Assembly: GCF_037392515.1 (NCBI RefSeq)
Contig: NC_090281.1
Span: 51,314,753 to 51,378,752 of the forward strand
Length of the DNA: 64,000 nt
Reading direction: 5' to 3'
DNA from: Haliotis asinina
Lineage: Eukaryota > Mollusca > Gastropoda > Lepetellida > Haliotidae
Shown: positions 24,323-37,519 of the stretch, piece by piece
How the letters are laid out: the number at the start of each line of letters is the position of its first letter
How positions within the stretch are numbered: position 1 is the first letter of the stretch
Notes under the pieces: model-generated
Databases searched by the model: none
Seen by the model: only the letters and a program-made list of their open reading frames with translations
What the model was told of the DNA's origin: nothing
Position numbers and translations under genes: made by a program

Positions 24323-27218
24323 AAGCTGAGTCTATTGTTGATAGAATATCATAAAGTTGCTCTCATATCCGGGAAGAATCGCCCGATTTTGATCGTCAGT
24401 GTGGAAAAGGGTACTGTCTCGGAAAAAGACTGAGGCACTTAAACTGCGCTTAATAGAGTTAACACGGTGTACGCTATGAAGTAGCAGTTTAAGTCGTTTA
24501 ACATACCTGCGAAGTCTTCAAACGTGAAGGCGTAGGACTTGCCTCAGGCAAATCTTCAATGCAACAGTTAAAAGCATGAAATACAACAAGTCCTTTACGA
24601 TACAATCTGTGGGTTTAAGGGCCTGTGCTCTGCACATTACCACACTTGAGACTCTTCATAAAGGAACCATATGCCGAAAATCTTAAGATGTTGTGATGCG
24701 AGTTGAGATTAGGGTACAGCGGGGCTGTATACATACTCCTGTATTATTTATAAGATCTTGTACAAGTCTCGTCCAGGTAAATTGATTATGCTTTATAGGC
24801 ACAGATACACTCGAAACATTTCTGTCATTGTGGTTTATGAATATACAATGAATATACTTTTTATACTTCTATATTTGTTTGGATTTAGTCGCGATAAATT
24901 TCGCCCTTGGCTGTAATAGTTTCAGAGTTTATCTGATATGAGACAATTCAACTTGCCCATAAAGGTAAATTGTATGTGTATGAGACAATTCCTTTCAGCT
25001 TACATAAAACAATAATTACAATGATAAAAGACTTATTGATGGGAATTCAAATTTATATTGTCGTTGATGTAAATAAATAAAGCGAACATGTGTAATAAAA
25101 TAGCGAAACTGTGTGTAATGACATTCTTCAAAGACACAATCTGAATATTTGCAACCCCATCGGGTACAATGATAATTGTTGTCCTGTTTCATGTGTCTCC
25201 TTCCCTTAGTATTCTGGGACATATGTGTCGACAGTTTGCCGTATCTATATGGTATGCCTCATTAACCAAGAACATCTTACGTTTGCTTAACAGTGGTCCA
25301 TATAACGAAAATATACTATATTAGAATTAATATTTGATAAATATACATTGAAACATAAGTTTGAACACGATTTTCGATATAAGTATAAGCAAATATTTTA
25401 TGGGGGTAATGTTGTGAAGGGAGACAATGGGAATAGTAAAATGTATCTTAAATGCTTCTTGTGAATATTTTAATACATCATCTTAATATTTTGGCAATAC
25501 AGTTTTTACGTTATAAGATATACAAAGCGTTGTTCCATGACACTCCGTGATTTCATGGCAACATGAGGACGTTTTCAGCTGAACGTGGCATAAAAGATTT
25601 AACTATTAATATGGTCATTTAAAACTGAGCTGTATTTTCATGGTGTTGCAGAAATGAACAGGTGTGTATCCTGGGAGATCTATAAAGGTGCGATATGAAC
25701 CCCCGAACACTTTGAAACGTGTGACTCTCCGTCTCCTCATAGAGGAACCTCAAAAGGCAAAGATTTCCATCGAAACATCAAACGAAATTCCTCGAAAGTT
25801 TGTCATATTTTGGACCTTTATGAATGATAGCCATCTAATAGCATCATCTCTGGATATTGATTTGCTTTAATGTTACAATCACTCCGCAATCAGCTGATTT
25901 CAATGTCGATAACACACCCTTTAGCCGTCACGGCAACTTGAAGCTTTACTATAACTGGTTGACGTTTCATATTGCTTTGTCGAAGGTACGTGATCGCCCT
26001 TTGATGCGGCGGCATCAGTAATCAGGCGCCCAATTCAAGCTTGTAGTGTTAAGTGGAATAGTAACTGATAGAATCCAAGCTAGTTTCATGTTTGATATAT
26101 AATGTAATTATTTCTCTTGGCCATTATTACCACTGACATGTGGTCTTTTTGGTGGATATCCATTCTAGTTTTTAAGAAAATATGTTTTGGAAAATGTATG
26201 AGTGTTTCTGTAATGTTTGTGTGTGGTGAGGAGTGGGGTGGGGGGTGGGGGCTTTACTGCTCCTTTAAGTCGAAAGGCTATTGTTGTAGGGATCTGCATA
26301 TAGTATAGTGATCTCGGGTACGATTTCTCTGAGACGTATTAAACTTCAACAGTACTAAAGAATCATACATTCACCGAACTTGCGTGTCGTCTTGTAGATC
26401 GACGTTCTCATGTCTGCATTACTTTTAAACCATATTTCTACGGCGTTTCTCAACGATACTGATGTCAGGTGTGAGAGAAAATACTACAAACAGATGGCCA
26501 TAATTATATATCTTGTGCCCCCATGGTAGTATTGGAACAGGTATGCTCACCACGTAATTGCACCTCATTAATTCGGTTATTCCTTTTACATATCGAAAAT
26601 GATTTTGCGGTAATCAAAATTATAAAGTTAATTCCGGAATACATCGCGGTAATTCCTCAAGCTAATCGAGTTGTTTCCGAAACTATCGAGTTTGGACTAT
26701 AAACGTACTGAGGTTATTCGACAAAGGTATTGCGGACCGCAATCGTCCGCAACTTTCCAGTTATACCTCTCAAACCTGAACTTTACATGTATTGCGGCAG
26801 ACTACACGAAATAAATTCCTTATGAATTTGGTGTTTTTCTTAAATATATTCTGTTACATGCATTTGGCCGTTCATAATATAGAAATTTTCGAATATTCAA
26901 AACACGGTTATTCGATTGTTGCTAGAACTTGACAATGAAGTTTCACTGTAAACATAATTATATAGCTAGAAACAAGTAAAGGATCAAGCATTATGTGTTG
27001 TATACAACAGTGTCTCAATGCGTAGTACCGAATGCACGTAAGGCTCGCCTGTGCATTTTGAGATTTCGCAAATGTCTGACACAATTTCTTTGTAAAATGA
27101 TTAACAGTTTGAAATAAGTTACTTTATACGCAAATGTTCTTTTTTTAAAGAAAACGACTAAGAGCGCCGCTCGCCATTTTTGTTCTGCGGTATCTGAGCA
27201 GCAGGCGCCGGTATACTG
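24323..27218. other. No supported feature
   Basis: Long A+T-rich stretch. A 68-codon frame at 25664-25870 (+) looks mildly coding-like but has no recognised motif and no clear acceptor. No repeats recognised. Confidence 0.45.
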
Positions 27219-27510
27219 TTAAACTTTTTCATAATCAGCATGGCAGAACGTTAGACGACCCTCGATGTCAAGTTCATATGTAAAGTTTCGATTTAAATAG
27301 ATACACCAAAACCGGGGGGTGATGTGGTGCAACCGTTTCAAGGTAGGATCGCATTCATGTATCCACCAGTGTGTTTTAAAGAATAGGAAGACTTCTGTCG
27401 CAGAACTCATGACATATCGTACAAAAGGCTGTGACTGACACACCCGGAGCATGTCGTGGAATGCAGCTAAAGTGTTCCGCCACACCCTTTGTAAGAGAAC
27501 ATGATACATA
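27219..27510 (-). CDS. Hypothetical open frame, possible terminal exon
   Basis: A 96-codon frame on the minus strand starts directly after a good 3' splice acceptor: a pyrimidine-rich tract 'tgcttgtcgtctctgcag' ends immediately before 'tATG'. The protein is rich in Trp, His and aromatic residues (for example TEVFLFFKTHWWIHECD) and ends ADYEKV. I recognise no family. It could be a terminal exon with upstream exons at higher coordinates, but a frame of this length can arise by chance in 64 kb, and the repeats just upstream offer no obvious partner exon. Confidence 0.2.
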
Positions 27511-27766
27511 CTGCAGAGACGACAAGCAGTGACGGTGGATTGAGTTAGACAGACTCTAAGATCACATTAATATTAATTTTTACGACGTGAACAAATAATC
27601 GTGATCATGTAATTAATACGAGCATCGCATTGGTCTACGCCCTTGGAATAAGAAGATACGACACATCACCGATACTGTGAGGGTGTACAGAAACAGGGCA
27701 AGATATATTTCTTTGTAAAATATAGATATCACTGATGCACGTTCGATATGCAGGTTTACGATTATG

Positions 27767-28090
27767 CTGTATTCATACAGGTCTCCTACAGGTTCAAGAT
27801 TCACTATTCACAGTATGCTGTATTCATACAGGTCTCATATAGGTTCAAGATTCACTATTCACAGTATGCTGTATTCATACAGGTCTCCTACAGGTTCAAG
27901 ATTCACTATTCACAGTATGCTGTATTCATACAGGTCTCATACAGGTTCAAGATTCACTATTCACAGTATGCTGTATTCATACAGGTCTCATATAAGTTCA
28001 AGATTCACTATTCACAGTATGTTCTATTCATACAGGTCTCATACAGGTTCAAGATTCACTATTCACAGTATGCTGTATTCATAAATTTTC
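27767..28090. repeat. 51-bp minisatellite, six copies
   Basis: Exact 51-bp spacing with starts at 27767, 27818, 27869, 27920, 27971 and 28022, plus a partial copy at 28073. The unit opens 'ctgtattcatacaggtctc' and ends 'cactattcacagtatg'. The period is a multiple of three, so open frames of 106 and 137 codons run through it. Confidence 0.97.
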
Positions 28091-28159
28091 AGGATTCACA
28101 TCGTGCACTATTCAAAATGCACGTTATACTATATTTATCTACGGGTTCGAGATTCGCAT

Positions 28160-28560
28160 AATGCTGTATTCATGCAGGTTCAAGATTCACATTATGCTAT
28201 ATTCATATAGGTTCAAGATTCACATTATTCTTTATTCATACAGGTTCAAGATTCACATTATGCTTTATTCATATAGGTTCAAGATTTACATTATCCTTTA
28301 TTCAAACAGGTTCAAGATTCACATTATGCTTTATTCATATAGGTTCAAGATTTACATTATCCTTTATTCAAACAGGTTCAAGATTCACATTATGCTCTAT
28401 TCATACAGTTTCAAGATTCACGTTATGCTATATTTATATACAGGTTCAAGATTCGCATAATGCTGTATTCATACAGTTTCAAGATTCACGTTATGCTATA
28501 TCTATATACAGGTTCAAGTTTCACATTACGCTTTGTTCATACATGTTCAAGAGTGGCATT
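28160..28560. repeat. 33-bp minisatellite related to the 51-bp array
   Basis: About nine regular 33-bp units from 28161 to about 28460, then irregular ones. The unit is 'attcatacaggttcaagatt' followed by 'cacattatgcttt'. It equals the adjacent 51-bp unit without two internal blocks of 11 and 7 bases. Confidence 0.95.
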
Positions 28561-28639
28561 CAAATTATGCTGTACTTGTATTCATACAGGAACAACATTT
28601 ACCACGCGTGAAGAAAGCAACATCGACGTATAGTTATCC

Positions 28640-29090
28640 TAATGTGTCAAAAGTGAATGGTGAATAAGTAGTCAGTAGTTCACGATTTAAAGACCTTCAA
28701 TAAAAAAAGAGTAAGAACAAACAATACAATCCAAATGTGTGGATCATTACTGTGAATAAAGCAAGTTCGAACTACAAATATCCCCTTGATGATTATTAAT
28801 GTAAATAATATTATGTCTCAATCGTTAAAGTGAACAGAGCTAAAATGGATAGCACATAATCAGTGTCAGTCGTTTATGCCAAAAGAGCAAGATCGAACTA
28901 TGATAGTCGAAAGTCTCAACCATTAATGTGAAGAGCGCAGGCTTAAACCATACAGCCCCAATGTGTGAATCATGTCTGTGAATAGAGCAAACTGCGACTG
29001 CAAATAATCTGTGTAAATCTTTAATTTGAATAGACCAAGATAGAACGCCGATGTGCCTGAATGTCAAACATAAATATCCAATTAAGCTAA
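28640..29090. repeat. Very degenerate tandem array, ~50-90 bp period
   Basis: Recurring words such as 'tgtgaataaagcaagttcga', 'gccaaaagagcaagatcga', 'gtgaatagagcaaactgcga' and 'ttgaatagaccaagatagaa', each followed by 'act-caaata' and spaced unevenly. It looks like an old decayed minisatellite. Confidence 0.5.
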
Positions 29091-31913
29091 ATCACAAATA
29101 TACACCAAGCATATTCGAACGCAAGAAATACAATAAAACAGTATCCAAAATACTAACACTAACTACACATTAGCGTGATATTTTCGAAATTGTCGTATAT
29201 AGAGAGTGACCGAGTTTACACTCCTCACCTATATAGCTGTATAATTTACCAACAATAAACACATGTTCCCACACAAATATGAAAATCATAGTCACTAATA
29301 AACAAGTTAGCGTAGACCGAACGTAGATAATCATATGCTTTTTGTATACCCCACTGCATGATTAGCCCTAATCTCCTGACCCAAATCACTGCACTTGCAG
29401 GTACTTAGCCCGTGTCTGTGATTCACCCTACAGTATTCCCTACCCCCAGGAGGGTTAAATAGCCTGCTTAGCCCACTTGCCCCGACCCCCATCAGAGAGC
29501 TAGACCGATATACCTGCCTAACATTCACAATCTTCAAAGAAAAATGAAAGTAAATGTCTCTTTTATCTGCATATTCTAAGTAAAAACCTCTCGGCTGCCA
29601 ACAAATTAGATGCGATGGTGATTTTCTAACCTTTCGACATGTTCCGCCCTTTTGACTGACATATGAGATACTGGCTAGAACTCATCACATTAGGGAAATC
29701 ATTATGGGGAATTACCATAGCGTTATTAGCCCTATTGGGATATATTAGGGTGGAGATCTAAGGCACATAGCCTTTGTGTATAGCATTTCTCAAAATATTT
29801 TATCGCATGTCCAAATCTGTTTCTAAATCACTCTCCAGAGATAAATAGTTGAGTTTTTTTCATAAATCATGAATTCTTTGGCCAAAGCGAAAATATATTC
29901 AGGCGAGAGATGTTTGTTTTACCATGATGATCTGTTTGTTTATAAATAATTGATAATCATCAGTTTCCGTTTCCTCTTTTTTAACTTCCGTAAACCATAA
30001 TAGCTGTCTTCGGGTGTTAAAATCAGTTAGATTGAGTTTAACTATGCAGAATCAAAGTGACTCCTTTAATCCCGTTAGTTGATTAAAGATAAGACAGAGT
30101 GAACAACCGACCACCCTTCAGCAAAAACCTCCACCCTCTCATACACCCTCCCCCCTCCCCCCACCTTCCGCAACACCCCAGCTGCACACATTAAAAACAC
30201 TTAACGAAAGACACCTCTTCGCCTTTGTGACTTTTTCAAATCTTAACATAATTGCACTTCAGCCGCGTCCCCCATACCTTCTACAGGTAATGTTTGAAAC
30301 CCCCTATCACCGAAGATGCAATTATTTTAACACTTTCCCACGGCTCTACGCATGGATGGGTCACAGTTTAGGGAGTAACTCCTCTTCGCCCCCCGGGTAG
30401 ATACAACTTTCAAACTGTAGTTGAAACTTTTACTGGCGATTTCTAACGCCCCCCTGGTCCGATGACCCCTAACGCAGCAAGACGCAAGCTCAGAACTCCA
30501 TCGTAAGAGATCCATCGTTCTCCATCCGCCCGTAGTTATACTACCTTCGACCCTGTCGGCAACAGGTTGTGAGTGTTAGGTGAAGTGCTAATGAGCGGTA
30601 GGCGTACGCAATGCGTATTATTACGTGTTGTTCGTAGATGGAATCACTAATGCGTTTCCATGTACAGCTGATTGTTGTGAGGTAGTTGATGATGTGGACT
30701 GAGGGGGTTACAATCACAGCTATTGTTGAAAGTGTTAGGCTGTCGTGTTTATTGCTTTGCTGATGTTTGTAGGGACTGGTGAACTTAATTCATCACCACG
30801 GAACATACCCTGTGGTTACTCTATAAGTCACTTTCCCTCGTTGTAAGAGCCGACTTAAATGAGAATCAGGGAGATAAAATGTAATTAATGCATAACAAAG
30901 TTTGGCCTTGATCGCTTCATCACCCTGTATTTTTATTTAAACCAGAACGTAATATTAACTTGATCGTGGAGGTCTTCCTAACATGTTCAGGAAAATCCAT
31001 TTCCTGGAGCCATCGCTGTTTCAGATATTGTTTTTCGGTCATACGATTTTGAACACTTTCCAATTATAAGAGAATATACACTTTGAATTGTTTTGGTAAA
31101 CGATGCGCGTCCCATGTAGGATACTATAGTGGCGGTGGGGAAGTCAAGTGATCGAAGTGTTTGCCCATCCAGCCAAGACCCTAGTTTAAATCTGTAGGTA
31201 AGACTATGCCATCACATTTACACCAGTTCAACCTGGTTGAAGCTGCTTACAAGTAGTCGTATAAATTCCGTGCTAGAGCTGAATATACAAGTTAACGTAA
31301 AAGACAGTGGAAAAAAGTGTACTCGGCTGTTGTATTATAATAAAAGACCGTGACACGCTTTAATATGACTACAGTCTACTGTAACGTAACTGTAATATAA
31401 CTGTAGCATAAAACAGCATTCAACCAGTCCCCCTCTTAAAGCATGTATTTTGTCACCAAACGGGTCCTACAGCTAGCGCAAGATAGGCTTACATGTTAGG
31501 CTTCCACCTAGTGCCAGCAATGATTCTGTAGTAATCCACCAGCATAATATGCATAATTATTTATTCTTTGACCCCTCAATGAATCTGTTTCGTCGGATAA
31601 CCACGACATCCTATTCTCTGACAGTAGTGTTAGGTATATACCAGCAACGCCTGTAAAAACGGTCCTTTTCACAAATCAAAATGACACCACCTCAATGTCT
31701 ACTCAAAAGATGGGGTTGTATTAGTACCTAATTCTACGCGTTTAACTACGTTTCAGGTGAGACTGTACTACTTGAGACTTGCTTGAAGGCTGCACCAATA
31801 CATATCTACGAGCATGTGGAGGTCTGAAGAACACTAGGGAGTGGATGGAAAATAGATGTACAGTTGCGCCCTGTAGGCGTGCCATCATCTGAAATCGTTG
31901 GCCTGAATACCAG
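29091..31913. other. 2.8 kb without recognised genes
   Basis: Includes C-rich segments around 29390-29500 and 30110-30190. A stretch near 31130-31200 faintly resembles a decayed tRNA-like SINE head. No exon, RNA gene or clear repeat. Confidence 0.45.
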
Positions 31914-31944
31914 ACCACTCACTCACTCACTCACTCACTCACTC
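31914..31944. repeat. (ACTC)n microsatellite
   Basis: Seven ACTC units. This is the same simple repeat that ends both SINE families here, but no SINE body is readable next to it. Confidence 0.9.
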
Positions 31945-32411
31945 TCACACATGTTATCTAATAGCGACTAACCGCTGTTATGCAATATCTGTCGAGCAAC
32001 GCCAGGAAGAGTTCATCACGTCCTGAGTGAAAGTCACGTTCTGAAAGGCAATGTGAATTCATCACGTCACTGTGGAGTAACAGAATCTATCATATAGATT
32101 AGACAGCGAAGCTACAGATATTCACCTAGTTGCCTGTAGCTTGGCCACTCCTAGTATCTACAACAAAGTGTCATGATACAGAAACAACTGTCAAGATAAG
32201 TCCTATCTACGTTTCAGTTACTTAAATATTGTAATACACATCCTGAAACTGAATAATAACCCGCCATCTATCTGCACTCTGCTTGCTGACCCTAGACTAC
32301 ATGCGGGACAGAATGAGACATCTCAACTAAAGTTTATTAAGTCGGTTGAATATTGTTATTGGTGTTACTTTACATGACATATAATAGGAGTAGATACTGT
32401 TCAGAATCTTT

Positions 32412-32470
32412 GCAACTCGCCGCCATATAGCTGGAATATTGTTGAGTGCGGCGTAAAACTAAACTCGCTC
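32412..32470 (+). repeat. SINE family B 3' fragment
   Basis: 'gccgccatatagctggaata', 'ttgttgagtgcggcgtaaaa' and 'ctaaactcgctc' match the last ~55 bases of family B, with the 'gagtgcggcg' variant that distinguishes B from A. Confidence 0.8.
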
Positions 32471-33657
32471 TTTGCAACTATTAATAAATTTATGAAATTA
32501 GTCCTACGTATTTAGTGACATAATCGTGGCAACGTTCACTCCGATAAAGTTTTTCTTCTAAGTAATAGCGAGGTATTAGACTTGCACCACCGAGGCCTCC
32601 ACTTTTTCGTGTAAGCCCGACAGGTTGCAAAGCTTTATATGTAGATAGTAAAAGGGCTTGTCTAACCCTATAAGCTAAAATAGTGTGTAAGGTCGGTCTT
32701 CTTTAAAGTGGAAGACACCAGAATAAGGCAGCGAGAGGACAACAGAGACAGCTAGAGTTTGATTCAGAAAGAAATAATCCAGAGTCAGCATTACATTGTT
32801 TCAACAAACTCTCTGTCTCTAAAAGGGACATGCTCAAGAGTTTCCTCATGAAGGTATGGTGCTGTGATATCAGTTTACATTGTTCAAACCTTTCTTACCT
32901 CCTCAGCAACACGTTGAACAAATACAGAACACAACCAACATATGTTAAAACTTTCCTCATGACACTCAGCTAGATTTAACAAATAAATGACAGTGGCATT
33001 AATTCAGTTGAAAACAACAGTTAAATAAAAATATCGACGTTACAACATACAACAATGTCTTTCATCACCACGTCGTATATCTTCTCTCACGAGAAAGGAG
33101 TAAGTCATCAGTGCCATGTCCTTCGCCATCGTTCTTTATTTTGTGAATACAAATCGAGCTACGAAGTAGACCACCTAGATCCTAGAAGAATAAACACCAC
33201 GTTGCCTTGTCAAGACATATGCTATCGCTGTCAACATGCATGTTCCTGTTTGGAGTGAATCAGTTCTTCTTGAAGGAAGGTTTTCAAGTCTCAGTGCACG
33301 AATAGTGCAATGCGGTATGAGTGTTGCGGAGATTCATCATGCCTGCCAGCCAACATGCGTGACATGCACACCCTCATTGAATAAAACTCACCAAAACATT
33401 TCCATATTCATAACAAATGCCTGCCTAATGCTGAGTCCATTGTATGATTCTTATTTAAAACAGCCCCATTAAGTTCACTGATGACATTAAGTACAAACAC
33501 ACGTGAAGGCATGTCAGTAGTGCGCATGAAAAACGAATATGATACAGGTCAAATAAATAATTTAATTTTTGACACTGATACGACAAAACTAGATAGAAAA
33601 CTGTTGCACTAAGGACTGGGGAGTGTGCGTCACGGGTCTACACTGAGAGAACTGCGA
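32471..33657. other. No supported feature
   Basis: Short chance frames only (67 and 78 codons at 33055-33472, +). No motif recognised. Confidence 0.45.
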
Positions 33658-33700
33658 GGAGTGAGTGAGTGAGTTGGATTTAACACCGTTTCCATCAGAA
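33658..33700 (-). repeat. (GAGT)n with SINE-tail remnant
   Basis: GAGT units are followed by 'ttggatttaacaccgtttcc', a diverged version of the reverse-complemented SINE tail. Confidence 0.5.
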
Positions 33701-35202
33701 TGTCAGTTAAGTCACAGTGTGTCAGCTTGATGTTCGTGAAACCCCCGAAATTAAGCCGTTCTGTGACGTTAACTGCCTTAGTGACTACCACAGATGTGGA
33801 TTTAGAAATAGAGTCGGAGCGTGCCGGAATTCGGGTACACGATCATTAGATCCTGGCACCCAAAGGGACGCAACTTCTACCTGATTAATCACTGCGTCTT
33901 GGACGTATGCGTCATCCGCGACGAGATTTGCAACACTACTGCGAGGGTTCTTTGAACCGTTCCTGTAGTACTGCCACACTGATGTTGTATGACCGTATTT
34001 ATTTTTCTACGATAGTGATGAATATAATCGTTCTGCGAGGTTCGAGCTTTAAAATCAACGTTTAAATGAACATATTACTATAAAATAGGGCTGGGGCGGA
34101 TCCAAATTTTCTACCCGGGTACCCCATCTCCTGTTACTCCACCCGACCCGGATACCCGATATGTTAATTCCTAACATCAAATCTATAAGAAATGGCAGTA
34201 TATACTTCAGAGTTCTTTCAGGGTTTTTTGAATATGTTATTCATGTATGTAAGTCAAGACAGCTGACTTTTGATAATGTCCACCTGCGCAGGGTATTCGC
34301 CCCCCTTCCCCTTCCCCCGCCAGCCGTACTACATAAGTACATAACATATTATATATATTGCATGAGGAATATTCGTCTTAATTTCGATGAACTCACCAAT
34401 TTATGAAAACCTATGTGTAACAGTTATATAATGTGTGGACACCAACACTTTCAAAATATATTAAATAATATAACAGTTAAACAAAAGCAACGGGCATGTC
34501 CAAACACTCGACCGCTAACAAAGCAAACCCATCTTACCGAGTGACACACACAAATGAAATAAAAAACCATTCCTAGCGGCCGAAGAACAAGTTCAAAATA
34601 AATATCACCGCAAATGAAATTATTTTTATCAATACCAGAATAGTAAATGTACCTTTTACCCTAAAAATACAACCCAATGACATGTAGACATGCCTATCAC
34701 GTGTCAGTTTGGCTTCAGCTGTTAATTGTATCATCGATAAGCACTACAGGCTCTATGAATGAGGTATTCGTTTCACGTCCTGATGAAGATGTCTCAATTA
34801 AAGGTGGCGTCGCTGTAGCCTTGTAAAGTAATATTTTCATTGCTCACATCAGACGTCAGGAAGTAAAGTCAGCATTCAGCATTCAGCATTCGGAAGCTTC
34901 AAAGATTGCAAAACTTTGACGTTTTTTTCGAAATATTGCAGAGAACACATTAAATCCTCATTGACTAATCATCAATATCATCAGATAAGGATCGGTTACA
35001 TTGACTGTTACATATTACATATTATTACAGCCTATATCCTCCCTACCATAGTATCATAGTGTAGTGACGTCCATCTGGTCTAGTTTGAAATCTTTTCAAT
35101 CACTACTAAGGCATTTACCAGGTCTCAAGATAACTCTTTGGATGCTGCATGTGTGCCATGACTAAATATTCTGGGGGTAGATTGGCTGGTACGCATCTTA
35201 CC
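33701..35202. other. No supported feature
   Basis: Unique-looking, A+T-rich sequence with a small 'cagcattcagcattcagcat' triplication near 34872. No exon recognised. Confidence 0.45.
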
Positions 35203-35300
35203 AGTGAGTGAGTGAGTGAATGAATGAGTTTTTTACTTAGCTTTTAGCAACATTCCAGCAACATCACAGCGAGGGACACGAGAAACGGGCATTAACTGAC
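35203..35300 (-). repeat. SINE family A, truncated copy
   Basis: GAGT units, 'acttagcttttagcaacatt', 'ccagcaacatcacagcgagg' and 'gacacgagaaacgggc' are the reverse complement of the 3' half. The tRNA-like head is missing or unreadable. Confidence 0.82.
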
Positions 35301-35335
35301 ACTGATCTATCCTTAGCTCGTACCACTACCAACTG

Positions 35336-35494
35336 TGGTGGGGTAGTCTTGCGGTTAAAGTGTTTGCTGGTCACACCGAAGACCTGGGTTCGATTCCCCA
35401 CATGGGTGCAATGTGGGAAGCCTATTTCTTGTGTTCCACGTGATATTGCTGGAATATTGCTAAAGGTGGCGTAAAGCCAAATTCACTCACTCAC
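35336..35494 (+). repeat. SINE family A, full length
   Basis: The head is 'ggggtagtcttgcggttaaa' with B-box 'gggttcgattcc', followed by 'ccacatgggtgcaatgtggg', 'tattgctggaatattgctaa' and the tail 'cactcactcac'. It lies next to an opposite-strand truncated copy (35203-35300), so the two can pair over their shared half. Confidence 0.9.
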
Positions 35495-35509
35495 GAACCA
35501 CCGCGCGAC

Positions 35510-35580
35510 AATAGATAGCTCAATGGTTATGGTGTCCACTCGTCACCTAAACACGGGTTTTAATCATTACTAATAACATG
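35510..35580 (+). repeat. tRNA-like SINE head remnant
   Basis: 'agatagctcaatggttatgg' (A-box-like), 'tccactcgtcacc' and 'acacgggttttaatcattac' (decayed B-box) resemble a tRNA-derived head. No body follows. Confidence 0.4.
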
Positions 35581-36343
35581 TGAATTCAGTGCCACATCTT
35601 CATGTTCCCCAGCGCGCTGTTTCTTTTTACAAGGCAAAACATAACCGCACTTACTGCTCCCAAGTGCCTGTTCAACTTCCCCTTAACCCCACACGCTCTC
35701 TTACCCCGTCACAGCGATCAGAGTACCTCTGTGTAACAGATTTGATTAACGGAGAAGTCTGCTGTGATACATGATGACCTTTAAGTGCTCTGCCTCCCGG
35801 ATGTGGTGCACAGCCAACCTCCACCTATAAACCAAGTAACAGGATGTCGAAGATACACGACTACGAACAGGAAGGAAAGGCTTCACATATGTTTGAAACA
35901 TTTTGCCAGTCATGCTGAATAATGCAATTGTGGACCTATAAGTGTGAACGCTTTAGCAAGACTGTCACGGAGTAGCCCTTTTCAGATTAATGTTTTAAAA
36001 CCAAAAGAATCAGAATGATAATGCGAGCCTGATTTTGTAGTCTTGGCGAGAGTAACTCAATATAATTTACGTTTAACGCTATGCTGGCAGTAATTTCAGG
36101 ACGTATGCCTCAAGGCGTGACACTAGGTAGGAGTGTCGCATTGTATTCGTTTGATGAATCTTGGTATGACGAGCTGATGCGCCACGTAAATAAGTAGCGG
36201 GGAATCCGGTTTCGGTAGTGTGGTTCCTGAGAGTTTGTTGAATTTTGATCCAGACCTACCCTGGAGGACATATATGACGCTGCAGATGTGTTTGTCTTAA
36301 GGAATTTCAATCTTGTCATTGTCACCCCAAACGCCTTCATAAT
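35581..36343. other. No supported feature
   Basis: No exon or repeat recognised between the SINE cluster and the ATC repeat. Confidence 0.45.
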
Positions 36344-36386
36344 GATAATCATCATCATCATCATCATCAACATCATCATCATCATA
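36344..36386. repeat. (ATC)n microsatellite
   Basis: About a dozen ATC/ATA triplets. On the minus strand they give a Met-rich frame. Confidence 0.93.
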
Positions 36387-37025
36387 ACAGCAACGAAAAA
36401 CAAATTAAAAACCTAACTATCTCATAATCGAATTTACAGAAAGGTGAGGTAAAAAACGTTTATTGTTTTGAGAAATTTCTCCGTGGAACTCTGAAACACG
36501 ACTTTTTTACTCGATTGGCCTTTGCAGCACATAGGCCTTACTTTGTTGCCATGACTACCAGAGCTCTCACCCTACACTCAAAAATCGAAGTCTAATGACC
36601 ACTATACATTTCTAACAAAATGGGTCCCGGGTTATTTGATGATCTTATCGGTCTGATTCCGTGCTTGTTGGGACATTTGTGCCCCTTGACGGACGGTCTA
36701 GTTACGCTTTTAATGCAATGATAAATAAACACTGAGATGATCTATTCTCTCCCTCGAGGAGCGTATTAGATCACGTTAGACAAATAATGTATTAAATTTT
36801 GGTTAAATAGTCCGCCTTTGAAGTTGTAAATGTACGTTTTGATCGAGCTTGGTTCTTGTGTTATTATTCTGTAAGATGCAAACATGATAGTCATGCGTTC
36901 AAGACGTTGTGGACGGAAGAAAGAAAATAGGTTATTTTTGTTTAAATTTAGGCATTTTAGTAACCGAAATGTTTTGTTGTACGGATGCAGATCAACCCGC
37001 ATATGAAATCCGATATAATTAAATC

Positions 37026-37338
37026 ATGACCCCACACGTAGTTCGTAAGTTCGACGATGGGGATTTTAAAGTTGGAGTGATCCCATTTGGCGAATTGAAA
37101 AGGCTTTTACAGGCTACAATTCTTACAGTGAGTGTTTGTGAGTGTTTTGGCAGCTGACGGTACAGTGAAGGAAAATGTCACGAAACTGGTCTATGATAAC
37201 GATCTCAAGAAGTTGGTCGGAATGCGGGTGAGGACATTTTGCTATTTGATGTGGCATTACCCACAGATCTATTCTTCCCTGACCCCCACCACTCGCCCTC
37301 ACCCCTCAGTCCTGCACCCCAAGACGTACTGCAGCTGA
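37026..37338 (+). pseudogene. Unrecognised coding remnant with a 25-nt frame break
   Basis: From an ATG at 37026 the + strand reads a charged, coding-like peptide (VVRKFDDGDFKVG then VIPFGELKRLLQATILT) and stops at 37157. A second frame continues with ADGTVKENVTKLVYDNDLKK then LVGM. The two join smoothly if the 25 bases at 37128-37152 are skipped. That block starts 'gtgagt' and ends next to 'ggcag', so it imitates an intron, but it is too short for one and the exact GT-AG removal gives the wrong phase. Beyond 37228 the frame becomes Pro/His-rich and loses coding character. It is most likely an old frameshifted gene or transposon copy. I recognise no family. Confidence 0.35.
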
Positions 37339-37519
37339 TGTTGTATATCAACCACACCCTCACGCATTCACACCATGTTCACTATCTCATATTGTGGAGA
37401 TCATCATCAGCATATCTGATCAGTGGTCACATCCTATCAGGAAACGTCCTGTACGGTGAAAAACAAATTATACAATAATATTTTTGTGTCTTGTAGCGTC
37501 TGTTCTTGTATGTTTGGCT

